Assembly (NCBI GenBank): GCA_964555235.1
Contig: CAZKRU010000017.1
Location: forward strand, 1-59,016
Source: CAZKRU01 sp964555235
Lineage (GTDB): Bacteria > Verrucomicrobiota > Verrucomicrobiia > Methylacidiphilales > CAMAQI01
Reading direction: 5' to 3'
Length of the DNA: 59,016 nucleotides
Made by a program: the position numbers and the translations under genes. The notes under the pieces are model-generated. The model did no database searches. It was given only the letters and a program-made list of their open reading frames with translations, and was not told where the DNA came from. Shown one piece after another: positions 42,870-51,631 of the stretch (within the stretch, counting starts at the first letter, position 1; each line of letters begins with the position of its first letter).

Positions 42870-45800
42870 ATGCAAAAACATCGCCATTCGAGAGGAATCG
42901 CCCTGATCATTGTCTTGGGGAGCTTGGTTTTTCTCACCGCACTGGTCCTTGCCTTTATTGCCCGCGTGAATTCGGAACTGAAAGTCTCCAAAATCTACGC
43001 CGAAGGCTCTGGTACGGGATCATTGGCGCAATCGGCGGTGAATCTCGTCATGGCGGAAATTTCGACGGCAACCCGTGGACGCGGATCATCAAATAACACG
43101 CTCTGCTGGGCCTCCCAGCCGGGAATGATTCGAACCTATGACACCACGGGAAGTCCGGATCATTACTACAAACTTTACTCGTCGGATCGGATGATCGGCA
43201 AAGGTGGATTTGATCCCAACAAAGCAAGCGAAGCGGTGCCGCAAGACTGGTTCGACAAAAAAGCGCTCTTTACGGATCTCAATCAGCCTGTCCAAAAAAA
43301 CGGAAAAGAACTTTATCCGATTATCGACGGAAACTCCCTGCAGTTGATCAGTGGCATGATGACGTATGATGCGAATGGTGACGGCAAGGCGGATGTCGAT
43401 GGTTTTGGGGTTTCAGTCGCACCCACGGGCGGAAAAAAACCGAATCCGGTTCCGATGCCTGTCCGCTGGCTCTATGTGTTGGATGATGGAAGGGTCGTTT
43501 CACCCCAAGAAGAGGGAGAGAAGATGAATCGGGTGAAGATTGAGGGGGGATCGCAAAATTCTATTGTGGGCCGAATCGCTTTTTGGACGGACGATGAATC
43601 GTGCAAAGTGAATATCAACACGGCATCGGAAGGTTCCTACTCGGATATGCCGAGAACCAGCGGTCCGGATGATACGTTGTTAGCCGCCAATCAACCCGTG
43701 AATCATGAGTACCAACGCTATCCAGGACATCCGGCGACCACCTCCCTCTCTCCTATTCTGGGGGACGGTCTTACCGCAGAGCAGATTTACCAACTGATTC
43801 CTTATGTCGGAACCGGAGGATCGAAAGGGGGAACGGTTCAAACCACTCAATTGGGTACGGGCCAGACGCCACCTCCTGTGGTGACCGATAGCGATCGACT
43901 CTATGCGACTGCAGATGAGTTTTTTTTCAGCCAAAGTTCTGCAGGGGATCGTCGAAAGCTAAACAGTTCATCCGCGATGACTCCAGAGCTGATCAGCCGA
44001 TTGCGATTCTTTTTGACGCCTTTCAGCAGGTCCCCTGATGTGAATCTTTTCAATAAACCCCGAGTGAGCATCTGGCCCGTTGCTTTGACAGAGGATGACT
44101 CCTCACGAACGGTCTTCGATCGATTGATGGCCTTTTGCTGCACCATGAATCCCAAGGGATTGATTCCTCACCGATTTTATTTCCAGCGGGACGATTCCAC
44201 GAGTCCGACCCATGATCTTCCTACGGAAGGAACGGTCTCGGGACTGGGAAGAAATCGGATGCTTTTGGAATATTTAAGGAGTCTGATGCTACAAAAGGTT
44301 CCAGGGTTTGGTGGAAGTTTCAAAGACAAGTATCCGGTGGACACCGATCAGATTCTAACGGAGATTTTTGATTACATTCGCAGCACCAATCTGGCGGATC
44401 AAAGTCTCAAGAAGCCATTCACATCTGCAGTGAATGCAGATCAAAGCGGGCTGGGACAGGTGATTCCGATTGAAGACACCAAAACCAATACGAGAGGATT
44501 TGGACGATTCCGGACGGTACAAAGTGCAGGTCTTATCTTTATTGCGAATGTCGATGGCGATGTCCCCGCGAGCCAAGTGAGCTCTTCCGGCGCTGCGTTG
44601 GGGACTCCCGTTCCTGCGGGAAATGTTCGAATGCAAGCGGCCTTTCTCATTTCACTTTACGATCCCTCGGTCGGAAGTATTTTCAATTACCCAAATTTCA
44701 AGGTCGATGTCAGTGGCCTGGACCAATTTCAGTGGAATGGGACGGCGATGGGATTTCCTGCTGCCTCGAATATGACTCAGGCGTCTTATGCGGATATGAA
44801 TAACTTTTACGGCGATCAGTTGGGGTTCACCCAGTTGATTCTTCCCCTCAAAAACGCCTACCCGTTGGTCAGTACGAGTTTGGATATCGCAAAAGCGGCG
44901 GGCTCTTTCGCCTTCACCGGAGCCGATGTCACCATCAAAATGCAATCCCCTCAGGGAGTGACCTTGCAAACCGTCGTGCTTCGATTTCCGAATGGAACTT
45001 TTCCGCTTCCATCGCTTGCCCCCAATAATATCTTCTCTAAAAAAGCAGGAGACGGTCCCTATAATATGCGTTATTTCGTTTACTCCGGAGCGGGAAGTCT
45101 GGGGGGGAGATTCAAAACCCAATCCGGTCTCAATCCGGCAACATGGATTACGGATTATGATGTGGTCAGAACGGTTGTTGCTACTCCGGGGGATATGCGG
45201 TTGATCGCCTCTCAAAAAAACACCCCGTTACCCGGAACGGCGCAATATCCCTTTGCGGCCAATGCAAAGTACAACGTTGTCGCGACTCCGGTCAAAGGGG
45301 CTCATCATTTTTGGGACGGCGATTCAAGGCCTTACTATGGTGCTGCGGGAGGAAGACTTGTCAGAGCGTTGTCTTACACAAAGTATGCCGTGAGTATCAA
45401 TGACAATGCCATGGTACTGAGTGCGCCGTGGAAGGGGGGACTTGTCACTTACTCGGTCGCCTCCGATGTCCCCATCGATGGCGTTGCTTTGGGAAAATCG
45501 ACGGCATTTGCGACAGGCGATATTTTAGGCGACTGGGATAACGGTCCCTATTGTATCCGTGATGGACCTTACATTAATAAACCCGATGAAGGCGACATGG
45601 GAGATCCCACAACAATTCCCTATAATTGGATCCAACGCACGGGGAGCTTTGCTCTCTCCGCACCTCTTTTTACCCCAAACCGATTGGTCTCATCCGCAGG
45701 AATGTTTGGCTCATTACCGACGGGCGTCATCTCCGGGAAACCATGGCAAACGTTGCATTTCAGACCGGGACCGACCGGGCATCCCGGTCTTGGATCTCCC

Positions 45801-46535
45801 ACTCCCGGGGTTCCTCCCTATACAACCATTCCAGATCATCTGATGCTGGATCTTTTTCATATGCCGGTCGTGGAACCGTATGCGATCAGTGAGCCTCTTT
45901 CGACTGCAGGAAGGGTTAATATGAACTATCAGATGATTCCTTTCACTTACATCAAGAGGGACGTTGGAATCCGAGCGGTTCTCAAATCGGAGAAGATGAT
46001 CTCGATCCCGGATGCCCAAGCGGGTAAGTATAAAATCACTTTTGCACCATTTATAACAAATTCCACCCGCCTTTCCATCAGCGCGACTGAAACGTTAAAA
46101 GGATTTGAGACCCGCTTCAATGCCCATGATATTTTCCGATCGGCATCGGAAATCTGTGACATTCATCTCGTTCCCGAAGGATCCACGTATAATCAAATGG
46201 CGATTTATTGGAATACAAACCGTCTCACGGGAGACAACAGTCGGGAGAAGCCGTACGCCAATATCTATCCACGACTTACCACCAAATCCAACACCTTCAC
46301 GGTTCATTATCGGGTGCAAACGCTTAAAAAGGTAAAAGGAACCCCTGCCAATGAATGGATCGAGGAGAGCGATCAAATCGTCGGTGAAACTCGAGGTTCT
46401 CAAACCCTGGAGCGCTACGTTGATCCCAACGACTCCAAACTCGAAAGCATCGATTTTGCCAGCCCTGACAATGAGAAACTGCTGGGCGATTACTATAAAT
46501 TTCGAATACTTTCCAGCAGCCTCTTTTCTCCATGA
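42870..46535 (+). CDS. Pseudopilin cassette 2, protein A (very large)
   Basis: 1221 residues from the ATG at 42870 (a TTG at 42852 would add 6). N-terminus HSRGIALIIVLGSLVFLTALVLAF, a GspK/PilX-type helix with Gly at the cleavage site. RIAFWTDDESCKVNINTASEG near 235-255 is shared with cassette 1 protein A. It is about 40 percent longer than its counterpart; the extra length is in the body, where I see no familiar domain. It probably presents a large extracellular domain at the tip of the pseudopilus. It overlaps D by 4 bases (ATGA). Confidence 0.85.
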   Translation: MQKHRHSRGIALIIVLGSLVFLTALVLAFIARVNSELKVSKIYAEGSGTGSLAQSAVNLVMAEISTATRGRGSSNNTLCWASQPGMIRTYDTTGSPDHYYKLYSSDRMIGKGGFDPNKASEAVPQDWFDKKALFTDLNQPVQKNGKELYPIIDGNSLQLISGMMTYDANGDGKADVDGFGVSVAPTGGKKPNPVPMPVRWLYVLDDGRVVSPQEEGEKMNRVKIEGGSQNSIVGRIAFWTDDESCKVNINTASEGSYSDMPRTSGPDDTLLAANQPVNHEYQRYPGHPATTSLSPILGDGLTAEQIYQLIPYVGTGGSKGGTVQTTQLGTGQTPPPVVTDSDRLYATADEFFFSQSSAGDRRKLNSSSAMTPELISRLRFFLTPFSRSPDVNLFNKPRVSIWPVALTEDDSSRTVFDRLMAFCCTMNPKGLIPHRFYFQRDDSTSPTHDLPTEGTVSGLGRNRMLLEYLRSLMLQKVPGFGGSFKDKYPVDTDQILTEIFDYIRSTNLADQSLKKPFTSAVNADQSGLGQVIPIEDTKTNTRGFGRFRTVQSAGLIFIANVDGDVPASQVSSSGAALGTPVPAGNVRMQAAFLISLYDPSVGSIFNYPNFKVDVSGLDQFQWNGTAMGFPAASNMTQASYADMNNFYGDQLGFTQLILPLKNAYPLVSTSLDIAKAAGSFAFTGADVTIKMQSPQGVTLQTVVLRFPNGTFPLPSLAPNNIFSKKAGDGPYNMRYFVYSGAGSLGGRFKTQSGLNPATWITDYDVVRTVVATPGDMRLIASQKNTPLPGTAQYPFAANAKYNVVATPVKGAHHFWDGDSRPYYGAAGGRLVRALSYTKYAVSINDNAMVLSAPWKGGLVTYSVASDVPIDGVALGKSTAFATGDILGDWDNGPYCIRDGPYINKPDEGDMGDPTTIPYNWIQRTGSFALSAPLFTPNRLVSSAGMFGSLPTGVISGKPWQTLHFRPGPTGHPGLGSPTPGVPPYTTIPDHLMLDLFHMPVVEPYAISEPLSTAGRVNMNYQMIPFTYIKRDVGIRAVLKSEKMISIPDAQAGKYKITFAPFITNSTRLSISATETLKGFETRFNAHDIFRSASEICDIHLVPEGSTYNQMAIYWNTNRLTGDNSREKPYANIYPRLTTKSNTFTVHYRVQTLKKVKGTPANEWIEESDQIVGETRGSQTLERYVDPNDSKLESIDFASPDNEKLLGDYYKFRILSSSLFSP

Positions 46536-47164
46536 GCCCATTCATAACAAAATCGGAAAAAGCGTTCTCTCTCTTGGAAATGCTGGTTGTCCTCGCGATC
46601 ATGGCGGTGATGGTTTCTATTTCGATTCCCATGTTCGACCATCTTTTCAATGAGGCGGATCTTGGCTCTTGTGGCAAAAGGGTCATCGATGAGCTTGTCA
46701 TGGCCCGACAGAAGGCGAGTTCTCGCAATCTCGTGGTTGAAGTTCGTTTTTATTTTCTAAAGGCAGAGGAGAATGGAAAACCTTCTTCAAAAGAATCCTA
46801 CCGGGCGATGCAAAGTTTTTTACTAGAGGATGAGAAAACAACTCCCTTGAACAAGGTTCTCTATTTACCCTCCCCTGTCATTTTTGCGGTTGAGTCCAAA
46901 AAACTGACTTCCCTTCTCACTTCGGAACCGGAGACGGACAGCTCTCAAAAAGTGGCTCCCTCAGGGGAAGGCTTGAATCGTTATGTGGCTTTTCACTTCC
47001 ATCCCAATGGAGCGACGGATTTGGTCGCCGACCCAGCATTTTTGACTCTGGTCTCGCAAAGGCAAATGGAAAAAGCACGTGCGGAAGGAAAAGAGACGCC
47101 ACGGGATTTTTTCACCATCCAAATTGATCCTAAAAACGGGAGAATTCAGTCGCACCGTCCCTAA
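46532..47164 (+). CDS. Pseudopilin cassette 2, protein D (GspH-like)
   Basis: 210 residues. Leader MSPFITKSEKA, then FSLLEMLVVLAIMAVMVSISI: Ala at -1, Glu at +5. GSCGKRVIDELVMARQKASSRN is the usual GspH-like region after the helix, and VAFHFHPNGATDL and DPKNGRIQS are typical of the end of this family. It is translationally coupled to A. The last gene of cassette 2; the cassette 1 equivalent is first. Confidence 0.85.
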   Translation: MSPFITKSEKAFSLLEMLVVLAIMAVMVSISIPMFDHLFNEADLGSCGKRVIDELVMARQKASSRNLVVEVRFYFLKAEENGKPSSKESYRAMQSFLLEDEKTTPLNKVLYLPSPVIFAVESKKLTSLLTSEPETDSSQKVAPSGEGLNRYVAFHFHPNGATDLVADPAFLTLVSQRQMEKARAEGKETPRDFFTIQIDPKNGRIQSHRP

Positions 47165-47245
47165 GCCCTAGGATTTCTCCTTTGAAGTTTTAAAAAGATT
47201 CACTAGATTGAGATGCGTCAACACGACAAATTTAGCGTGAAAAAT

Positions 47246-47824
47246 ATGAACCGATTTTTTTACCTCATTCTGACGGGGCTTTTATTCCAATCGATTGGTC
47301 CGGCAGAGGAAACAACGGTTTTGCCTCTTGTAAATCCAGGATTTGAAGAGGGCTTGAAGGGATGGAGAGTGAACGAGCTCATGGAAAAAATGACCAAGTT
47401 ACTTCCAGAGGCAGCGCGGGAAGGGTCTTTCGGACTCCGAGTCGATGATGCGAGTCCCATTTATGGATCAAGCACCGCCAACATTCCTCTCCCCGTGAAG
47501 CCTGGAAAGAAATATCGAATCAGTTTTTGGGCGAAGAACCAGAGCACCGCCAAAGGCAAAGTGAATTTGACGTTCCGATTTTATAAAGAGGATGGGAAGA
47601 TTTTGGACATGTTGCCAGACGAGCAGGAGAAATACAATCAATTGGGGATCGCAGTTCCCAAAAGCGGAATGGATGATGGAGAGTGGCATTCGTATTCCAT
47701 CGAAGCGACCCCACCTGCCGCAGCGGTGACTTTTTCGGTATGGCTTCACTCCTGGAGCAAGACGACCTGTATTGTCGACTTCGACGACTTCAAGTTCGAG
47801 GAGTTCGCTCCTCCGGCTAAATAG
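47246..47824 (+). CDS. Secreted carbohydrate-binding-like small protein
   Basis: 192 residues from MNRFFYLILTG at 47246 (the frame can start at 47213). A signal peptide (FFYLILTGLLFQSIGPA) is followed by one beta-sandwich of the CBM4/9-like type: LVNPGFEEGLKGWRV, GSFGLRVDD, KPGKKYRISFWAKNQS, and the closing IVDFDDFKFEEF. Such modules bind polysaccharide, often at cell surfaces. It lies 81 bases after the pseudopilin cassette on the same strand, so it may be co-transcribed and act with it. A free-standing module without enzyme suggests a binding or scaffold role. Confidence 0.75.
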   Translation: MNRFFYLILTGLLFQSIGPAEETTVLPLVNPGFEEGLKGWRVNELMEKMTKLLPEAAREGSFGLRVDDASPIYGSSTANIPLPVKPGKKYRISFWAKNQSTAKGKVNLTFRFYKEDGKILDMLPDEQEKYNQLGIAVPKSGMDDGEWHSYSIEATPPAAAVTFSVWLHSWSKTTCIVDFDDFKFEEFAPPAK

Positions 47825-47862
47825 CATCGTTCCAAGGGGATCGTAAATCCAACATCCGGCCC

Positions 47863-47919
47863 CGCGCGGAGTTCGCAGAGTACGCCGAGAAATCTGCAAA
47901 CCTCTGCGAACTCCGCGCG
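47863..47919. terminator. Long perfect inverted repeat between convergent genes
   Basis: Arms CGCGCGGAGTTCGCAGAG (47863-47880) and its exact complement (47902-47919), 18 bases each, around a 21-base spacer. It lies in the 214-base gap between the convergent carbohydrate-binding gene and the 534-residue gene, so a bidirectional terminator is likely. The loop itself carries further CTGCAAACCTCTGCG-like echoes, reminiscent of dispersed hairpin repeats in other bacterial genomes. Confidence 0.6.
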
Positions 47920-48038
47920 AAAAACAATCCGATTTCTCTTCCGCATTCATCGCAAGATGATCTATTCACAAGTGCTCCGCGCGAACTTCCCCAATCATCT
48001 CCAGCCCCGCAATTGCGGGAGAGGTCTACCATTTTTAA

Positions 48039-49643
48039 TTACGGTTTTGGATTTTGGACGAGACGACCTTTGGTTGCGGAGAAGGATTGGGCATTTTCGC
48101 TCATTTTACCGTCAGTCCAAACCCATTTAAGGTTATCTCTGCCGCCGGCTTGTTCGGGGGCACCCGTCCGATAGGCATCCCACATTTGCTGGGCGAATGG
48201 CTCGGTATTGTTGCGTGTCGGTTTGTAAGTCCCTTCTTTTTCACCATGTTTGATATTGTAGCGGGTCTGTCCAGGCTTCATGTACCAGTCACAATAGTCG
48301 AAAAATGCGTCATGATTCCAAAGGGCTTTTGCCTTGAGATAGAGTGCTGACAGTGCGAAACCGCTCCAGTTTCCTCCGGTCCACATATAAGCATTTACAA
48401 AGCGGTCGTCGCCGTTCCAGTCCTTCAGATCTTTTTCCAAGTGTGGTTGGCGTGCATGGCTGTGAAAGACGACCTGCCAGAGAGCGGTTTGCCCTGCCGC
48501 TCCCTTACCGTAGTAACTGTCAAGATCTTCGGAGAAAAAGGTAGTAGGCGTAAGACCTTCAGAACCAGAATCGAGTTTTAATTTTTCATAAAGAACGGGG
48601 TAAGCGGGGTCAACTGCGGGAAAGGTCCGAAGTTCCGGTTTGTCGAGCAGGATACTGGCAAAGTAGATCGGCCATTTGCGCCCCATCCAGTGGCCCCCGT
48701 CAGAAAACCACATCCTCCCACATTCCGAGAGACCGTGAAGGTCGATCCCCAATTGAAGATAACCGATCATCAGTTTTTCTTTTTGATCTTTAGTGCCTTC
48801 CAGCATGAGCATCAGCGAGGCTCGAGAAGTCATGAAAGCAAAAGCGCCGCCATAGTTGGGCTGATTGAGTCCGGGACCGGTCATTTGGATCATCCAGCTA
48901 TTGATGTGGTCGATCCAAGGGCGTTCAAAGATCCGGGCGACTTGGGTCCAGTCGGGCGTAGAAGCGACGGGTTTTAGATTGGGAAGAAGATCCCAGTGAA
49001 TTTCTTTTGCTAGGTAGATGGGTTTATTGGGGCCGGCATACGGGGGCCGAAAGGCATCAGTTGGGGGAGCCTTGTCAAGACAGGTCAGAACGGAAGCGGT
49101 TTCGAGGGCCAGTGGCATTTTGGGCTGACTCATCGACATCTTGATCTCCGAAAAAAACTCCCCAACGATCGCGGGAGTCTGTAGCTTCCCTTTATCGTAA
49201 TTTTCCGAACTGATCGTTGAGATGAGAGACTGATTGGGTTTCATCGAGCAGGGAAAGGAGACAGAGAGCTCGGGGTTGTAATTCAACAAGCGGGAGTCGT
49301 ATCCTTGAGCGGTAAAGGCTGCATTTTTGGGGTTACGACCAAGGATCATCATGGAGCCATTTCGCAGGCGCTTGTCGGATTTTAGGGACGAGGCTCCGTA
49401 AATACTTTTGCCATCGGTTTCGGGTTCATCCGCAGGAGCAGGAGAAGGTGCCGGGGTGATGCTGACAATGGTTACCGGACCGACGACCCACCAGTCACCT
49501 GTAATGAATTTCCCGACCTGGCAAGGCTTGTCAAATTTCCAAGTGATCCCGTATTGTGAAACTTCGCCTGCTTCCTCGGCTTTGGCAGTAGTGGTGAGGG
49601 TAAGAGCGAGCAGGCTCAGGGTGAAAGATCGGAATAAAGTCAT
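48039..49643 (-). CDS. Secreted protein of unknown function, 534 aa
   Basis: Signal peptide (SFTLSLLALTLTTTAKA, residues 6-22). It then has YGITWKFDKPCQVGKF and GDWWVVGPVTIVSITPAP, a beta-rich start seen in uncharacterised verrucomicrobial and planctomycete proteins. The second half is helix-rich with many Trp, Tyr and His (LHGLSECGRMWFSDGGHWMG, FFDYCDWYMKPGQ), which suggests an (alpha/alpha)-toroid as in alginate or heparin lyases. I cannot assign a family or activity. It is the last gene of the leftward operon that starts with the PEP-CTERM protein and lies 21 bases after the SGNH-like gene. A polysaccharide lyase role is a guess from shape and setting. Confidence 0.7.
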   Translation of the reverse strand: MTLFRSFTLSLLALTLTTTAKAEEAGEVSQYGITWKFDKPCQVGKFITGDWWVVGPVTIVSITPAPSPAPADEPETDGKSIYGASSLKSDKRLRNGSMMILGRNPKNAAFTAQGYDSRLLNYNPELSVSFPCSMKPNQSLISTISSENYDKGKLQTPAIVGEFFSEIKMSMSQPKMPLALETASVLTCLDKAPPTDAFRPPYAGPNKPIYLAKEIHWDLLPNLKPVASTPDWTQVARIFERPWIDHINSWMIQMTGPGLNQPNYGGAFAFMTSRASLMLMLEGTKDQKEKLMIGYLQLGIDLHGLSECGRMWFSDGGHWMGRKWPIYFASILLDKPELRTFPAVDPAYPVLYEKLKLDSGSEGLTPTTFFSEDLDSYYGKGAAGQTALWQVVFHSHARQPHLEKDLKDWNGDDRFVNAYMWTGGNWSGFALSALYLKAKALWNHDAFFDYCDWYMKPGQTRYNIKHGEKEGTYKPTRNNTEPFAQQMWDAYRTGAPEQAGGRDNLKWVWTDGKMSENAQSFSATKGRLVQNPKP

Positions 49644-49664
49644 AGAATATTTTGATCACTTCCT

Positions 49665-50606
49665 TTAAGGCGTTTCCTTTACACCACTCAAGGGATGATG
49701 AATGACGGCATCCCATGCAATCTCTTGAAGCAGTCGATTGAGCTCGGGATTGTTGTATTTCTTCAACAGTCTTTCATGGACTGGAAGCCCGATCGGACTT
49801 CGTCGATAGATCACCGCAAAATTGCAATAGGAAACGAGCACTTGAAGAACCTCCGTCCCGTGCCCCAGTGCATCGACAAAAAGATCGGACTGTTTCTGAA
49901 TGAGGGGAACTTTTCCCTCAATTACTTTTTCACGTAAAGCAATCACCGCTTGACCTGCAGGAGCAACGAAAAGCACTGGCTTACCTCTGGTTTGATTCAT
50001 TTTCTCGATCGAGTCATCCATTGTCTTGAAAAAGGGAGCGTGTAATTGTCGAATCTGCTCGGCGGTTGGAATATTGAAGTTTCCAGTGAATTTTTTTTTC
50101 TCCCCCGGATCTGCCGTCGGAGCATCGACCCAGGTTCTTGCGTATTTCTGTTCTTCTTCGGTGAAGCCTCCCAACCGATCATAGGGAAGCCAGATTTCCT
50201 GAACGACCAGACGGATATTGGGATTATGCTGAAGTGCCAATTCCGTAAATTTTTCGATGCCAGGATCCGGCTTTGTCATGGGAGCCATCGTCATGACATC
50301 GACGCCTCCCTTCATGAGGATCTCCTTCGCCTGGTGGGTTTCATCGGAAAGATCCCAATGCTGAATCACCTTGGAGCCTCCGATTAATGAAACCCCCACC
50401 GTTTGATGTCCCGAAATCCCTGCGGCTTTCGCTATGCTTTCGACGCATTGGGGGACAAACATCGCATGAAAACTATGCCCGGTATAAAGTACCTTTAAGC
50501 CCTGCGCAGAGGATTCACTCGAACCCGATCCATTGGTACTCGAAGTAGTCAGGTCTGCAGACCATAGAACCGCACGGAGACAGCCAAGGCCGATGATCGT
50601 CCCCAT
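49665..50606 (-). CDS. Secreted SGNH-hydrolase-like protein
   Basis: 313 residues from the ATG at 50606; a GTG at 50675 overlapping the deacetylase gene adds 23 residues. A hydrophobic start (TIIGLGCLRAVLWSA) suggests export. KVLYTGHSFHAMFVP places a Ser near residue 45 in the position of the SGNH nucleophile, and VDALGHGTEVLQV near the C-terminus supplies the Asp and His. Such proteins are esterases that remove acyl groups from glycans, but this variant lacks a clean GDS block, so activity is not certain. It is third in a four-gene operon with a deacetylase. Confidence 0.7.
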   Translation of the reverse strand: MGTIIGLGCLRAVLWSADLTTSSTNGSGSSESSAQGLKVLYTGHSFHAMFVPQCVESIAKAAGISGHQTVGVSLIGGSKVIQHWDLSDETHQAKEILMKGGVDVMTMAPMTKPDPGIEKFTELALQHNPNIRLVVQEIWLPYDRLGGFTEEEQKYARTWVDAPTADPGEKKKFTGNFNIPTAEQIRQLHAPFFKTMDDSIEKMNQTRGKPVLFVAPAGQAVIALREKVIEGKVPLIQKQSDLFVDALGHGTEVLQVLVSYCNFAVIYRRSPIGLPVHERLLKKYNNPELNRLLQEIAWDAVIHHPLSGVKETP

Positions 50607-50649
50607 TGTGATGCGCTTGCTTTTTACGATTCTTGTCACTTGGAAATTC

Positions 50650-51621
50650 TTACGGATTCGCGCTTGCGGTAGCACCAGATTTTTTTACCGCCTCAGCACA
50701 TTCGGTCGCGGTAACAAGTTTGCAGTTCAGATCCAACAGAAGGTCAATCATTTTAAAATATTCCTGAAGACGTTCCTCATCCCATTTCATTCCATGACCT
50801 TGAAGAACGTAATAAGGGCGGTCCATTTTTTGCCCTCTGAACAAGCCATCCAGAAGCATATCGCAGTTGGGAACAAAGAGAGGACTTTCTATGTTCACTC
50901 TCCAAACGCGGTCAAGAACAGTGACTTTCTTTTGAGCCTCAAGGGCGGCTCCTATTTCGTCCATCGGCTCGCTGTAGAGCCAGACCTTCATGCTCGGGTC
51001 CTCTTGCATGATTCGCGCCGTGTTTGCATCATAGGCCGGTTCTTTGACTCCAGTGCCTGGAGGCCCAAACGTCGAGAAGTTGAATCCGAGCTTGGTTTGT
51101 GCGAGCTGTTGGCATTTGGTAAAGATTTTAACTTGCTCCTCATAGGGACGAAAAAACTCATTGTGGTTCGAACCATCCGCGCTCAGCGAGGGGAGATGCG
51201 TCAAGGCATGAAACCAGAACTCGACCGTGCCACTGGCTTTTTGGGCTTTCATCCATTCGCAAACTTTCGGGGTGTTTTTGGTCTCCAGAAACTCCGCAAT
51301 CACGCCAATATTGATTTTGATTTTTTTCTCATTGGCGTTTTCGACGATGCGAATCCAGTTTTTGGGAACTTCGTCCCGAGTGACTTTAAAATCGTCGAGT
51401 TTGATGACAATCATCAGAGGATGTACCGGAGTGTTTTTTTTGAGTTCTTCGATAATGGATGCTTTTTTCTCGGGACTCAGACTGCGTGCTTCCCGTTTTT
51501 CTTTCGGGGTGGTGGCTTCCATATCGGCGGTTGAGTGAATGGGATCTTCGCACCATCCGGATATGGATTGAAGGAAAAAAAGAGCACAGGTAATGAAAAG
51601 GCGATTGAGTTTACGATTCAT
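50650..51621 (-). CDS. Secreted NodB-like polysaccharide deacetylase
   Basis: 323 residues. Signal peptide (LFITCALFFLQSISGWC, residues 8-24). MIVIKLDDF with the Asp pair at 76-77 and HALTH at 138-142 are the metal-binding residues of the NodB/CE4 fold, spaced as expected. The mid-region THLPSLSADGSNHNEF and FNFSTFGPPGTG correspond to other conserved blocks. It removes N- or O-acetyl groups from a polysaccharide in the periplasm or outside. It follows the PEP-CTERM gene by 10 bases and precedes the SGNH-like gene, a setting that pairs two types of deacylation. Confidence 0.75.
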   Translation of the reverse strand: MNRKLNRLFITCALFFLQSISGWCEDPIHSTADMEATTPKEKREARSLSPEKKASIIEELKKNTPVHPLMIVIKLDDFKVTRDEVPKNWIRIVENANEKKIKINIGVIAEFLETKNTPKVCEWMKAQKASGTVEFWFHALTHLPSLSADGSNHNEFFRPYEEQVKIFTKCQQLAQTKLGFNFSTFGPPGTGVKEPAYDANTARIMQEDPSMKVWLYSEPMDEIGAALEAQKKVTVLDRVWRVNIESPLFVPNCDMLLDGLFRGQKMDRPYYVLQGHGMKWDEERLQEYFKMIDLLLDLNCKLVTATECAEAVKKSGATASANP

Positions 51622-51631
51622 AGAATGACTT

